A stretch of 60,000 nt of DNA from Symsagittifera roscoffensis (GCF_963678635.1 NC_087065.1:24015254-24075253), one strand, 5' to 3'. Shown: positions 44,170 through 57,300, numbered from the stretch's first letter. The notes: generated by a model not told the origin, from the letters alone. Numbers and translations: made by a program.

Positions 44170-44643
44170 TGGGAAGTTTCTCATATATGGAAATTGTATT
44201 ATAGAAAGTTTTGGTCAACACGGGTCTTTAGTTGAAATGAGGTAAATCTTCCTCTTAGATGACCCATGGAACAGAATTTATTTTTACGCTCATTTCTGTG
44301 ACTCAATAATTCTTAAAAAATGCTGTAGAAACGAGATGTTGGGAGATCAATATCATTCTAATCCCTTCAAAGTTGGTTTGCAAAATTAGTCATTTAAAAC
44401 GGGGGCGGATCTAGAAAAACAGGGGCGCGTTTCCTCCTCAAAATTATTAACTATTGGTGCCGGAGGCTCCTTTAGAAAAACTTAAGGCTCCGTGGCACAC
44501 TTAAAGTGAGGCACACTTGAAGTGTGTATCTCAGAATAGTACAAAACGGAACACTTTGGGTCGGTAAGGGGGTTGAACTGCTAAAGGGTTGGCGTACCTT
44601 AAATGTTCGTGTTTATCTTAAAAATTTAGCTCTACGCAAGTTA

Positions 44644-45265
44644 TTGTTCCGACTTTCGATACGAAAATAGCGGAAAATTTGTGCTCGGGTTGGGTTTTTT
44701 CTTCAGACAAATTTCGAACTTTTAACTAGACAATTTTGACGGAATTTTTAAATATCATTCGAAAACTATTGTTGTCTTGAGCTCAAAATTGAAAAGATAT
44801 TGTACCTGTCATCATTTTCCGTAAAGTTACGTGGGTTTAAAAATTGCCATTTTGGCCAATTTGGGACAATTAACGCGCGATATAGTTTGTGCTATTAAGG
44901 CGTAAGCGGAGAGTTAATCTGTCATAGAAATCTTTCCAAATTGGTTGAAAGAAGCTTATTTGCAATAGTTGTTTTGTTGCAAGGAGCGAAACCTATCATT
45001 ATGTACTTTGTATGGCGAGTGGGATGACGATTTTCATTTAAAAATTCAAATTTTAGAAAAACACAATTTTTATTCTGTTTTATTGTTCCGACTTTCGATA
45101 CGAAAGTAACGGAAAATTTGTGCTCGGAGTGCTTTTTTTTTATTCAGACAAATTTCGACTTTTTAACTAGCCTTTTTTGACAGAATTTTTTTTATATCAA
45201 TCGAAAGCTATTGTTAGTGTGAGCTTAAATTTGAAAAGATATTTCACCTGTGATCATTTTTTGAT
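44644..45265 (+). repeat. Two partial Helentron-like copies in tandem (unit B)
   Basis: 5' termini at 44644 and 45083, with the same truncations as in unit A. Confidence 0.75.
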
Positions 45266-45793
45266 CGGATTTCTTCTATTGTGAAGGCTGGGTTGGAATT
45301 TTCCGAAGAGGATACGATGTGCTAAAGTACGAATTGTTAGTGTGTTATTGTTTTGAAACTTTTGTTGTAAAGTTCTGAGATTATCAACCTCATGTTTTAG
45401 ATCTTCAGTGAGGGAGCTAAACGGGTCGGGTTGATCACGCGTCATAGGGGAGAAGATTGAGGTTGAATTTGTGAAGGAGGAGGGGGCTGGGGAATTCTCT
45501 TTGAGGGTTTGAGTCTGGATAGGTTGAAAGGGGGGGGGGGGTTGCGAAAAAGTGGACGGGTTGGGCTCGGAGTTCTGGAACTCAACCGTGGTGTCAAAGT
45601 CTGAATTATTAAACTGCGAAATGGTGTTAAAAACAGTGTTTGGGGAATAATCAGAATCCATGCGTGGTGAACTAGTGGTGAATGATGGCAAGGGGGAAGA
45701 GGTAAGGTCAGAAAGGGAAATACGTAATGATTGGCGTTGAAAGTTGGATGGGTAAGAAAGGGAGAGGTTCAGGGATTTAAATTGGCGGCTCAT
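45254..45793 (-). pseudogene. Accessory-gene fragment, unit B (179-codon open frame)
   Basis: Almost identical to the unit A frame and two codons longer, because a G run (C run on the coding strand) adds prolines. It has the same ATG context and acceptor-like site, and is truncated at the same Helentron-like junction. Confidence 0.7.
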
Positions 45794-45816
45794 CGTGATC
45801 TAAAAACATGGTTGTT

Positions 45817-47210
45817 CTGAGAATTGAAACTAGCGGTATGCGGCTGTTTGATGATTTGTTCATATGTATCGTCTATGTTTGGTTGATGGACAACTATATG
45901 AGAAACTAGGCTTTATGGGTAGCTATGACTTGAACAGGTGTGCTCTGTTATCGGTGTATGTCTATAGTTTTGTGGTGATTTTGAAAATTTTGCGATTGTG
46001 GTGCGATGGTTGTTATGTTCTTATTGTCTTGTGATGTATCGTATGTATTTGGTGTGGTTTAATTGTGGCATAAGAGTAGGATATGGGGTAGAAGATGGCA
46101 ATTATCTTCATCTGGTTTTGGCTGTAGAACATTGTGGCTATTTTCAGATCTACAGGGTACGGCTTTATCGCAAAATTATGTGCGTCTGCAAAGTGAGTTT
46201 ACAAAAAGTACTTTATTTTTATAGAAAGTAGGGATTCTTTTGTTTTATCGTTTGTCTTCAAAAACATATAACGGTGATATTTTTAGTGCATGTGTAATAC
46301 CCTAGTATCTTTCCATCGTAGTCGATAAAACTTGAACTGTTTCATGATAATAAATATCCTGCATAACGTATTTTTAGTACTGCTAATGCAAGTGATGGTA
46401 GGATTTGTCTTCGTTCTAATTCGCATTAATGATGTAGTGTTTCTAGTTCTGATAATGACATTTCTTATTTTGTTAGAGTTGATTTGGTCAAAGGGGTTGG
46501 ATTCGATGAAATTTTTTTTGATGAAACTTTATGATTCTTGCCTAAATTTTTGCAACTTGAAATGTTGTACACGTACTCTTTGATATATTATTGTGGCATC
46601 TTTCAAATCTCGTGTTAGTTGTACTTTTCTAATTTAATTTTCCAATCAAAAAACAATGTTTCATGATATCCTTTATTTTTGGTGTCTGCTTTGCAATTTG
46701 AAAGGTTATTTTTTTTATATGTGGTACCCAATTTTATCGTGTAAATCATATGTTAAACCTCCGTGTGCGTCGTGGAATGAGTATTTCTCGTCTAATTCTA
46801 TATGTTCTTGTTATCTTTCTAGTTCGGCTTGATGTGTTGAGTCTGAGAATACTCGGAAATTTACTAATTTCCAACTTGTGTCTTTATTTGTGGTTAGTTT
46901 TAATAGTCTTAGTTCGTTTTTACAATCGATGTAGAAGTCTTTTAATACTGCTTTGGTAGACAGATTTGTTATCGGGTCTGCTTTTGTTTCGTTTTGAGAC
47001 TTTGGAACAATGTACTTTTTCTCTGAGAGTTTTGCTGTGAATTTGTATCCTGTTACGATTGTAGCTCGGGCCTTCGAGGAAAGTGCTGCTACTATATTTA
47101 TTGTTTCTATTTCTTGTGGTTCCGATTTGCATTGAGTTACTTGATTTATGGCGTACTTATGTAGTGTTCACTTTCTTCACAGTCATAACGTGTAACTAGT
47201 AGGTCTCGCC
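45817..47210 (-). pseudogene. env-like fragment, unit B, with two internal deletions
   Basis: The same two deletions and the same 5' breakpoint (GACCTACTAGTTACAC region) as unit A. The segment at 46920-47132 matches the env ectodomain. Confidence 0.75.
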
Positions 47211-48110
47211 ATTTACTAGCCATTTTTGACTGATTTTTTTAAATATCATTCGAAAGGAATTGTTGTCCTGAGCTCAAACTTGAAATGACATTTTACCTGT
47301 GATCATTTTTCGTAAAGTTACGGGGGTTTAAAGATTGCTATTTTGGCCAATTTGGAACAATTAACGCGCGATATATTTTGCGCTAGTAACGTGTAAGCGG
47401 AGAGTTAATCTGTCTTAGAAATTGTTCCAAATTGGTTGAAAGAAGCTTATTTGCCTTAGGCGATAATTATTTTAGGGAGCGAAATCTATCCTTTTGTGCT
47501 TTATATGGCGAGTGGGCTGACACTTTTTATAAAAAATTTCAAGTTTAAAATTTTTTTTTCGTTGTGTTTTATTTCATTTAATTTTATAATGTTATTATTG
47601 CTCCATAAACCTTGAAAGGCAGGTCGGCACATTTGGGGCTTCACACTGATACGAGCAGTCTTGTTTCATTTGATTTTTGAAGGTTATTACTGCTCTAGAA
47701 ACCTTAAAAGGCAGTCGGAACATTCAAGGCTTCACTCTGATACGAGCAGTCTTGTTTCATTTAATTTTTGAATGTTATTACTGCTCCAGAAACCTTAAAA
47801 GGCAGTCGGAACATTAACGCGCGATATATTTTGCGATAATAACGCGTAAGTGGAGAGTAAATTCTTGTTAGAAATTGATCCAAACAGCTAATTTGCCATA
47901 ATTATTTTGTTACAAGGAGCGAGGTTTATCCTTTTGTACTTTATATATATATATATATTGTGGGTGATGATTTTCATGAAAAATTTCAAATTTTAGGAAT
48001 TTTTTTTTCATTTTGTTTAATTTCATTTGATTTTTCCATGTTATTACTGCTCCATAGACGTTAAGAGTCAGTCGGAACATCCAGGGCCTCGCCCTGATAC
48101 GAGCAGTTTG
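47211..48110 (+). repeat. Helentron-like 3' pieces with tandem 3' ends (unit B)
   Basis: Equivalent to 42739-43634. A TA microsatellite near 47942-47960 is longer than in unit A. Confidence 0.75.
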
Positions 48111-48577
48111 GTTAGAATTTGTGATCTTGTCAATATATATATCGACTACATTTATGCGCTGTCCTGGTACATGTTTTGAAATTTGGCGTTAGCATGAAGT
48201 GTTTGCTTTCAGTGGCCAGTAAATTTTTTTGAATGAATTTTTAGAAAACTTAAGCTTGATGCCTGGTAGCTGAATGCGTTTTCACATTTTTCATTATTCA
48301 AAAAGAGACTATTCGAAATCAACCTAACTTGTTTTGCCATGCAACGGTTTTTTATTACTAATTCTAATTAAAGGAATTCTAAGTAAATAGAATTTTGAAA
48401 TTAAGAGAGAAGGTAAGCAGTTTTAAAGTTTTTTGGGAAAATTTGAGAGTAAGTTTAGATCGCTGAAGCTTGAGACAATTTAAGGTGGTGCAAGAATGAG
48501 CATTGCAAATTTTGAAATTTCTTAGTTTTCATGAAGAAGACCATGATGCATAAACTGCTCGGTAAATTTGGCGTGTA

Positions 48578-48657
48578 TTGGGATCTTGTGTGAAGAGGTG
48601 GACGGTTGCTACAATTATAAGTGTAGCAACTAAGCATTTTTTCACACAAGATCCCAA
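48578..48657. repeat. Long hairpin at the unit boundary
   Basis: Outer arms TTGGGATCTTGTGTGAA and TTCACACAAGATCCCAA (17 bp, perfect) enclose a second inverted pair GTTGCTACA/TGTAGCAAC. A second copy with mismatches is at 54607-54687. The unit A copy is cut inside the 3' arm at the tandem junction. Confidence 0.85.
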
Positions 48658-48732
48658 GAATCACAAGGTTTGATGGGATATGGTTAAATTCAGCTTAAAA
48701 GTGTGGTTCGCGAAGTTTAGTCCACAACATAA

Positions 48733-48950
48733 TGAATTATGACCTTTTGGTTATACTCATAGAGGAATTTCATATAAGGTACACCGTCTGTTCATCATCT
48801 TATTTTCGGCCAGATAGACACGTGCAACTTATTAGTCTAATACCAATCTGAATCTTACTCTTATATATCCTAATCTCAATAGATCTAGTGTATACTGGTT
48901 TTTGAGTATTAGTTCTTCGGAGTTTTTCCAGAATGAGAACAACTGTAGTC
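48733..48950 (-). repeat. LTR remnant, unit C
   Basis: On the minus strand this matches the U5-side half of the full element's LTR: TGAATTATGACC…GGTTATACTCATAGAG, then ACCGTCTG…TTATTTTCGGCC, TAGTCTAATACC and ATAGATCTAGTGTATACTGG. An internal block of about 35 bp is missing and similarity fades after 48905. It is the 3' LTR of copy C. Confidence 0.8.
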
Positions 48951-49724
48951 CAAGATTTTTTCAAATTGTTCTGAGGTTGGTGAGGCCAGGAGTGGGCTAT
49001 AACTTTATGGTCTCTTTGTAGAGAGTCTCTTTATTTGTTTAACCTTTTGTGACGTTTCTATTACGTGTTTTTTTTTTCAATTTTTTGTTTTGGTTGTGTC
49101 CTTTTCTCAAAAATATTATCATTTGTATGGTGTCGTATTTCGACTTTTTTGTGTTTTATTTTGTTTTAATAAAAATTGAAAATGGCTTTCGAACGAATAA
49201 TTCATCCAGTTTTAATCTGGGTTGAATCCGGTTTGGGTAACGTGGGACTTTCTTTCTTAGTCCTGCTGTTAGCTTGTGATTTTGAGGCGTTAGTAGTCTG
49301 TGTTGGTTAGGTTATAATTCCTTCCCAACCGGGTTAAAGGAAAGTTAGAAACGTATTAAAACAAGTTTGAGTTGTTATCAGTGAAAGTTTAAAACTTGAA
49401 ATTCCTTATTTAAACTATTCTCCGTGGGCGAGCTGTGCGATTGTGGAAAGAGTGTGTGATTTATGGTTGATTGATGAATTCAAACTTATAAGAGAAGCGT
49501 CTTGTAAAAAGATTAATACTGTCAATTTAGTTGCAATTTTTGAAAAAATTTACTACATTTTTATTAATTTACTGCAGGGGAACTTGAATTTCTGAATATA
49601 ATGTTTCGAAAAATTACCGCTTCAAATATACACTGCAATTTGTTATTTTGAGTTTGAAATTTTCATAGAAATCAATTTTGAATTTTATTTGGCTTTTTCT
49701 GTTTAGATGTATGAATGGTGAGGT
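48951..49724 (-). other. 3' UTR of retroelement copy C
   Basis: Aligns by eye with 25280-26100 of the full element in reverse, including GGCCAGGAGTGGG, GGTTGTGTCCTTTTCTC, TTCATCCAGTTTTAATCTGG and the CTCCGTGGGCGAGCTGTGCG word. No gene. Confidence 0.7.
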
Positions 49725-49805
49725 CTAAAACAGAAAGGTGAAACTTATTTATAGAATGGTTAGTGTGTTTTGAATTTATTGGTTAAATTTTTAAGTTATA
49801 CTTAC
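49725..49805 (-). other. Conserved small intron, copy C (81 nt)
   Basis: Minus strand: GTAAGTATA donor, CACTAACC branch-like site, TTTCTGTTTTAG acceptor. The accessory stop TAA overlaps the donor. Confidence 0.65.
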
Positions 49806-51530
49806 AAGTGATTGTCGTCGGCAAAAAATCCATTCCGGAATTTAGTGTTAATAGTGTGTGATGATGTGAGGAGCTCAGCAGGCATGCGGATGGCGTTTTT
49901 AGTCTGAATGAGAGGCCATAGCTGCTCGAGTGCTTCGGATGACGTTGTGTTCTTCGTGGTTGAGTAAGAATTCATATGTGTTTTCAATGAGATTATATAA
50001 TTTATGATTGTGTTTAGTTTTGTGACTGTATTCTAGATTGTGGACTTCGTTGGGCTGTTTATATTCATGCGGGATGATGAGTGGGCAAGATTTTTTAAAG
50101 TCAAATGATATGGTTAGTGGGCAGAAAATATACGTTTGTCTTATGGGGTCGTAATTTTGGAGGATGCGGTGGATGTTAGTGTTTTTAATACAAAAGATGA
50201 AATTTACGAAATACGATGATGTGTATTTTGAATTAATAAAAGTGAGTCTATGTTGTGGGTTTCGCGCTGGTGTGTTAAACATGTAGTGGTGTTGAATAAA
50301 AATATAATAAGTGTATGTGTGGGTTAGTTTAGTGCGTAACATTATCTCGTGTGAACAGTGCAAGTCACGTTGTTTTGTTGTAAAGAAATGAAAAGCGAAA
50401 AGTGATTGAATTATATTAAAATAAGAATCATAAGCTTTATTGTTTTTTAGTGCTGTGGAAATAATGTTATTATACTTTTTATACATGCATGTTAATTACA
50501 AATACAGATTTGGTTTTTCTAAAAAGTTTCTCTGTTCATTGAGGGTTAGTGTCTTCGTCTTCTTCTATAATTGTATCTTCCATGTACCGTGCAAGTGCGT
50601 AATCGTAGTGATTTATGGAAAATTTATTATATTTTTATGCAGCAAATCTATTAAGTGTGTGTAATAGTCCGATGGTTGTGAACTGTTTTTCATGCAGTGC
50701 GGTAGTTAATTTGTAAAATCGGGGTTGACAAATTCCATTGTTTTTTGGATTATTATACAAAGGGAGTGCTAGGGGGTTTGTGAAATGATAGTGAGATGTC
50801 CATGATAGTGATGGGAACAGGCTATATTCATCTACGTAATTCAGTTGGTTTTCATTAGTGCTATTATATGTGTATTGTAGGAAACAAGGTGTGTTATATA
50901 TAAGAAATTCTTTCATATTAGTGTGGTGCGGGTGAAGTAACATCAATCGGCGTGGTCGGGGGTTATGGGCATTTGGGTGTTTTCTTTTGAATACTCGATG
51001 GGCTTGGATTTCTTCTACTGTGAAGGCTGGGTCGAAAGTTTCGGAAGAGGATACGATGTGCTTAAGTACGAATTGTTAATGTGTTATTGTTTTGAAGCTT
51101 TTGTTGTAAAGCTATGAAATTATCAACCTCATAATCTAGATCTTCAGCGAGGGAGCTAAAAGGGTCGGGTTGATCACGCGTCATAGGGGAGAAGATTGAG
51201 GTTGAATTTGTGAAGGAGGAGGGGTTTGGGTAATTCTCTTTGAGGGTTTGAGTCTGGATAGGTTGAAAGGGGGGTTGCGAAAAAGTGGAAGGGGTGGGCT
51301 CGGAGTTCTGGAAGTCAACCGTGGTGTCAAAGTCTGAATTTTTAAACTGTGAAATGGTGTTAAATACAGTGTTTGTGGAATAATCGGAATCCATTCGTGG
51401 TGAACTAGTGGTCAATGATGGCAAGGGGGAAGAGGTAAGGTCAGAATGGGAAAAACGGAATGATTGGCGTTGAAAGTTGGATGGGTAAGAAAGGGAGAGG
51501 TTCAGGGATTTAAATTTGCGGCTTATCGTG
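49802..51530 (-). pseudogene. Accessory gene, copy C
   Basis: The C-terminal part (49899-50486, 195 codons open) matches 24560-25190 of the full element, sharing THTYTYY and YIFCPLT-type blocks. The middle (50635-50946) matches 24060-24340, and the N-terminal part (51062-51424) the S/P/T-rich region. The start codon is changed from ATG to ATA at about 51524-51526, and frames differ between the three parts. Confidence 0.72.
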
Positions 51531-51559
51531 GGCTAAGAATATGGTTGTTCTGAGAATTG

Positions 51560-53264
51560 AAATAAGCGGTATGCGGCTGTTTGATGATTTGTTCAAATGT
51601 ATCGTCTATGTTTGGTTGATGGACTACTATATGAGAAATTAGGCTTTATGGGTAGCTATGTCTTGAAGAGGTGTGCTCTGTTATCGGTGTATGTCTATAG
51701 TTTTGTGGTACTATAGATAATGAGTGGTGATTTTGAAACTTTTGCGATTGTGGTGCGGTGGTTGTTATGTTCTTATTGTCTTGTGATGTATCGTATGTAT
51801 TTGGTGTGGTTTAATTGTGGCATAAGAGTAGGATAGGGGTAGAAAATGGTAATTATCTTCATCTGAATTTGGCTGTAGAACATTGTGGATATTTTTAGAT
51901 CTACAGGGTACGGCTTTATCGCAAAAATATGTGCGTCTGCAAAATGAGTTTACAAAAAGTACTTTATTTTTATAGAAAGTAGGGAGTCTTTTGTATTCTG
52001 GTTTGTCTTCAAAAACAGATAACGGTGATATTTTTAAGGCATGTGTATTACCATAGTATATTTCCCTCCTAGTCGATAAAATTTGAACTGTTTCCTGATA
52101 ATAAATATCCTGCATAACGTGTTTTTAGTACTGCTAATGCAAGTGATTGTAGGATTTGTCTTCGTTCTAATTCGCATAAATGATGTAGTGTTTATAGTTC
52201 TGATAATGACATTTCTTGAAAAACTCTGCTTATTGTATAATCCCATTACATGTTTAAAGGGATTTCATAGCGAATTGAGCCAAAGTAAGTATTGTTCAAT
52301 AGTGATAATTCTTTTTGACTTTGTATGACTGAGTTGAAATAATAATTAATTTTCCAGTTATCATGTCGAAACGTTTTTCGCAATCTACAGGTATTTCTAA
52401 ATATTGTGTTTTATAAAGGGGAGTTTTGTATTTGCATGCGACCTCAGTTTCGGGATATAAATGAAAACGTGATAATTTGTTTCCTATTTCGTCGATGTTT
52501 CTGAATTGTTAGTTGTTTTGTCTTAATTTGTTAGAGTTGATTTGGTCAAAGGGGGTGGATTCGATGAATTTTTTTGATGAAACTTTATGATTCTTGCCTA
52601 AATTTTTGCAACTTGAAATGTTGTACACGTACTCTTTGATATATTATTGTGGCATCTTTCAAATCTCGTGTTAGTTGTACTTTTCTAATTTAATTTTCCA
52701 ATCAAAAAACAATGTTTCATGATATCCTTTATTTTTGGTGTCTGCTTTGCAATTTGAAAGGTTATTTTTCTTATATGTGGTACCCAATTTTATCGTGTAA
52801 ATCATATGTCAAACCTCCGTGTGCGTCGTGGAATGAGTATTTCTCGTCTAATTCTATATGTTCTTGTTATCTTTCTAGTTCGGCTTGATATGCTGAGTCT
52901 GAGAATACTCGGAAATTTACTAATTTCCAACTTGTGTCTTTATTTGTGGTTAGTTTTAATAGTCTTAGTTCGTTTTTACAATCGATGTAGAAGACTTTTA
53001 ATACTGCTTTGGTAGACAGATTTGTTATCGGGTCTGCTTTTGTTTCGTTTTGAGACTTTGGAACAATGTACTTTTTCTCTGAGAGTTTTGCTGTGAATTT
53101 GTATCCTGTTACGATTGTAGCTCGGGCCTTCGAGGAAAGTGCTGCTACTATATTTATTGTTTCTATTTCTTGTGGTTCCGATTTGCATTGAGTTACTTGA
53201 TTTATGGCGTACTTATGTAGTGTTCACTTTCTTCACAATCATAATGTGTAACTAGTAGGTCTCG
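51560..53264 (-). pseudogene. env-like fragment, copy C, lacking the membrane region
   Basis: Pieces at 51765-52246 and 52976-53188 match env. The membrane-anchor segment is missing at about 51805-51815, the same place as in A and B. The 52215-52530 block lost in A and B is still present. The 5' end stops at the same breakpoint as A and B. Confidence 0.75.
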
Positions 53265-54142
53265 CCATTAACTAGCGATTTTTGACTGATTTTTATTATA
53301 TCATTCGAAAGGAATTGTTGTCCTGAGCTCAAATTTGAATTGACATTTTACCTGTGATCATTTTTCATAAAGTTACGAGGGTTTAAAGATTGCCATTTTG
53401 GCCAATTTGGGACGATTAACGCGCGATATATTTTACGCTATTAACGTGTAAGCTGAGAGTTAATCTGTCTTAGAAATCGTTCCAAATTGGTTGAAAGAAG
53501 CTTTTTTGCTTTAATTGTTTTAGGGAGCAAAATCTATCCTTTTGTGCTTCATATGGCGAGTGGGGTGATGGTTTTTATAAAAAGTTTCAAATTTTAGAAT
53601 TTTTTTTCATTGTGTTTTATTTCATTCAATTTTTTAATGTTATTATTGCTCCATAAACCTTGAAAGACAGTCGGCACATTCGGGGCTTCACACTGATACG
53701 AGCAGTCTTGTTTCGTTTGATTTTTGAAGGTTATTACTGCTCCAAAAACCTTAAAAGGCAGTCGGAACATTCAGGGCTTCTCTCTGATACGAGCAGTCTT
53801 GTTTCATTTAATTTTTGAATGTTATTACTGCTCCAGAAACCTTTAAAAGCAGTCGGAACATTAACGCGCGATTCGCGCGATTAACGCATAAGCGGAGAGT
53901 AAATTCTTGTTAGAAATTGATCCAAATAGCTAAGTTGCCATAATTGGTTTGTTACAAGGAGCGAGATCTATCATTTTGTACTTTATATATATATATATTA
54001 TGGGCGATGATTTTCAAATTTTAGGAAAGTTATTTTTTTTTCATTTTGTTCATTTTCATTTGATTTTTCCATGTTATTACTGCTCCATAGACGTTAAGAG
54101 TCAGTCGGAACATTCAGGGCCTCGCCCTGATACGAGCAGGCT
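53265..54142 (+). repeat. Helentron-like 3' pieces with tandem 3' ends (unit C)
   Basis: The same order of pieces as 42739-43634, with more substitutions. It ends GATACGAGCAGGCTGG. Confidence 0.7.
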
Positions 54143-54762
54143 GGTTAGAATTTGTGATCTTGTCAATATATATCGACTACATTTATGCGCTGTCCTGGTA
54201 CATGTTTTGAAATTTGGCGTTAGCATGAAGTGTTTGCTTTCAGTGGCCAGTAATTTTTTTGAATGACTTTTTAGAAAACTTAAGCTTGATGTCTGGTAGC
54301 TGAATGCGTTTTCACGTTGTTCACTATTCTAAAAGAGACTATCCGAAATCCACCTAACTTGTTTTGCCATGCAACGGTTTTTATTATTAATTCTAATTTA
54401 AGGAATTCTAACTAAAAAGAATTTTGAAGTTAAAAGAGAAGGTTAGCAATTTTGTGGTTTTTCGGTAAAAATTGAGAGTAAGTTTAGATCGATGAAGCTT
54501 AAGATAAATTTAGGTGGTGTAAAATTGAGCATTGCAAATTTTGAAATTTCTTAGTTTTCATGAAGAAGACCAAGATGCACAAAGTGCTCGGTAAATTTTG
54601 CGTTTATTGGGATCTTGTGTGAAGAGGTGGATAGTCGCTACAATTATAATGTGTAGGAACTACCCACTTTTTCACACAAGATCGCAATAATCACGAGATT
54701 TGATGGGATATGGTTAAATTCAGCTTAAAAGTGTGGTTCGCGAAATTTGGTCCACAACATAA
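54143..54762. other. Shared flank and hairpin of unit C
   Basis: Matches 48111-48732. The hairpin at 54607-54687 has one mismatch in the outer arms and several in the inner arms. No gene. Confidence 0.6.
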
Positions 54763-54990
54763 TGAGTTATGACCTTTTGGTTATACTCGTAGAGTAATTT
54801 CAGATAAAGTACGCCGTCTGTTCATCACGCTATCTTATTTTCGGCTAGATAGATTCGTGCTTTTCTTAGTCTAATACAAATCTGATTCTTACTCTTATAT
54901 ATATCCTAATCACAATAGATCTAGTGTATACTGGTTTTTGCATTTTAGTTCTTCGGAGTTTTTCCAGAAAGAGAACAACTGTAGTCTAAG
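54763..54990 (-). repeat. LTR remnant, unit D
   Basis: Minus-strand 3' LTR of copy D: TGAGTTATGACC, GGTTATACTCGTAGAG, CGCCGTCTGTTCATCACGC and TTATTTTCGGCTAGATAG correspond to the full element's LTR. Confidence 0.8.
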
Positions 54991-55723
54991 ATCTTTTTCA
55001 AATTGTTCTGAGGTTGGTGAGGCTAGGAGTGGGCTATAATTTTATGGTCTCTTTGTAGAAGGTCCCCTTATTTGTTTAACTTTTTGTGACATTTTTATTA
55101 CGTGTTTTTTCAAATTTTTGTTTTGGTTGTGTCCTTTTCTGAAAAACATCATCATTTGTATGAGGTTGTCTTTCGAAAATTTTGTGTTTTATTTTGTTTT
55201 AATAAAAATTGAAAATAGCTTTCAAACGAATAATTCATCCAGTTGTTATCTGGGTTGAATCCAGTTTGGGTAACGTGGGACTTTCGTTCATAGTCATGCT
55301 CTTAGCTTGTGATTTTGTGGCGATAGTAGGCGGTGTTGGTTAGGTTAAAACAATTTTGAGTTGTTATCAGTGAAAGTTTAAAACTCAAATTCCTTATTTA
55401 AACAATTCTCCGTGGGCGAGCTGTGCGATTGTGGAAAAAGTGTGTGGTTTATGGGTGATTGATGAATTCAAACTTATAAGAGAAGCGTCTTGTAAAAAGG
55501 TTAATATGTCAATTTTTTTTGCATTTTTTGGATAAATTTACTACATTTTTTTAATTAATTTACTGCAGGGGAACTTGAATGTCTGAATATAATGTTTCGA
55601 AAACGAAAAATTTACGGCTTCACTTACATACTGCATTTCGTTTTTTTTGAGTTTGAAAGTTTCATAGAAATAAGTTTTGAATTTCATTTGGCTTTTTCTG
55701 TTTAGATGTATGAATGGTGAGGT
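54991..55723 (-). other. 3' UTR of retroelement copy D
   Basis: Parallels 48951-49724, with small deletions. No gene. Confidence 0.65.
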
Positions 55724-55804
55724 CTAAAACAGAAAGGTGAAACTTATTTACAGAATGGTTAGTGTGTTTTGAATTTATTGGTTAAATTTTTAAGTTATAC
55801 TTAC
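55724..55804 (-). other. Conserved small intron, copy D (81 nt)
   Basis: The same donor GTAAGTATA, CACTAACC branch-like site and TGTTTTAG acceptor as copy C. Confidence 0.65.
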
Positions 55805-57300
55805 AAGTGATTGTCGTCGGCAAAAATTCCATTCGGGAATTTAGTGTTAATAGTGTGTCATGATGTGAGGAGCTTAGCAGGCACGCGGATGGCGTTTTTA
55901 GTCTAGATGAGAGGCCATAGCAGCTCGAGTGCTTCGGATGACGTTGTGTTCTTCGTTGTTGAGTAAGAATTCATGTGTGTTTTCAATGAGATTATATAAT
56001 TTATGATTTAACTTAATTTTTGTGACTGTATTCTAGAATGTGGACTTCGGTGGGCTGTTTATATTCATGCGGAATGATGAGTGGGCAAGATTCTTCGACG
56101 TCAAATTATATGGTTAACGGGCGGAATATATACATTTGTCTTATGGGGTCGTAATTTTGGAGGGTGCCGTGGATGTTAGTGTTTTTAATACAATAGATGA
56201 AAATTAGGAAATACGATGATGTGTATTTTGAGTAAATAAAAGTGAGTCCATGCTGTTATTTACAAATACAGATTTGGATTTTCTAAAAAGTTTCTCTGTT
56301 CATTGAGGGTTAGTGTATTCGTCTTCTTCTATAATTGTATATTCCTTGTAGCGTGCAATTGCGTGGTTGTAGTGATTTATGGAAACTTTATTATATTTTT
56401 ATGCAGCAAATCTATTAAGTGTGTGTAATAGTCCGATGGTTGTGAACTGTTTTTCATGCAGTGCGGTAGTTAATTTGTGAAATCGGGGTTGACAAATTCT
56501 ATTATTTTTTCGGATTATTATACAAAGAGATTGCCAGGGGGTTTGTGAAATGATAGTGAGATGTCCATGATAGTGATGGGAACAGGCTATATTCATCTAG
56601 GTAATTCAGTTGGTTTTCATTAGTGCTATTTTATGTGTATTGTGGGGAACAAGGTAAATTATATAAAAGAAATTCTTTCATATTAGTGTGCTGCGGGTGA
56701 AGTAAAATCAATCGGCATGGTCGGGGTTGATGAAGTTCTTGGGCATTTGGGTGTTTTCTTTTGAATACTCGATGGGCTCGGATTTCTTCTACTGTGGAGG
56801 CTGGGTTGGAAGTTTCCGAAGAGGATACGATGTGCTAAATTACGAATTGTTAGTGTGTTATCGTTTTGAAGCTGTTGTTGTAAAGTTATGAAATTATCAA
56901 CCTCATGTTCTAGATCTTCAGTGAGGGGGCTGGAAGGGTCGGGTTGATCACTCGTCATAGGGGAGAAGGTTGAGGTTGAATTTGTGAAGGAGGAGGGGGC
57001 TGGGGAATTCTCTTTGAGGGTTTGAGTCTGGATAATTTGAAAGGGGGGTTGCGAAAAAATGGACGGGGTGGGCTCGGAGTTCTGGAAGTCAACCGTGGTG
57101 TCAAAGTCTGAATTATTAAACTGTGAGATGGTGTTAAAAACAGTGTTTGTGGATTAATCAGAATCCATGCGTGGTGAACTAGTGGTGAATGATGACAAGG
57201 GGGAAGAGGTAAGGTCAGAAAGGGAAATACGGAATGATTGGCGTTGAAAGTTGGATGGGTAAGAAATAGAGAGGTTCAGGGATCTAAATTGGCGGCTCAT
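55801..57300 (-). pseudogene. Accessory gene, copy D
   Basis: ATG at 57300 with the acceptor-like site in front. An in-frame TAA lies near 57152. The open remainder (56683-56958) continues past the point where A and B are truncated, and the 56399-56596 segment matches 24150-24340 of the full element. The C-terminal part (55805-56270) is present but shortened relative to copy C. Confidence 0.7.

Larger units (their letters stand above)
39251..44172. repeat. Tandem array unit A
   Basis: Nearly identical by eye to unit B (44173-48643). The main difference is a 449-bp MITE present only in A. Contents in order: unique flank, Helentron-like pieces, a minus-strand retroelement fragment (40800-42738), Helentron-like 3' pieces and a shared flank. 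It ends abruptly inside a hairpin. Confidence 0.88.
44173..48643. repeat. Tandem array unit B
   Basis: Starts GAAGTTTCTCATATATGG like unit A and carries the same components without the MITE. Small differences include a longer G run at about 45530-45541 and scattered substitutions. Confidence 0.88.
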
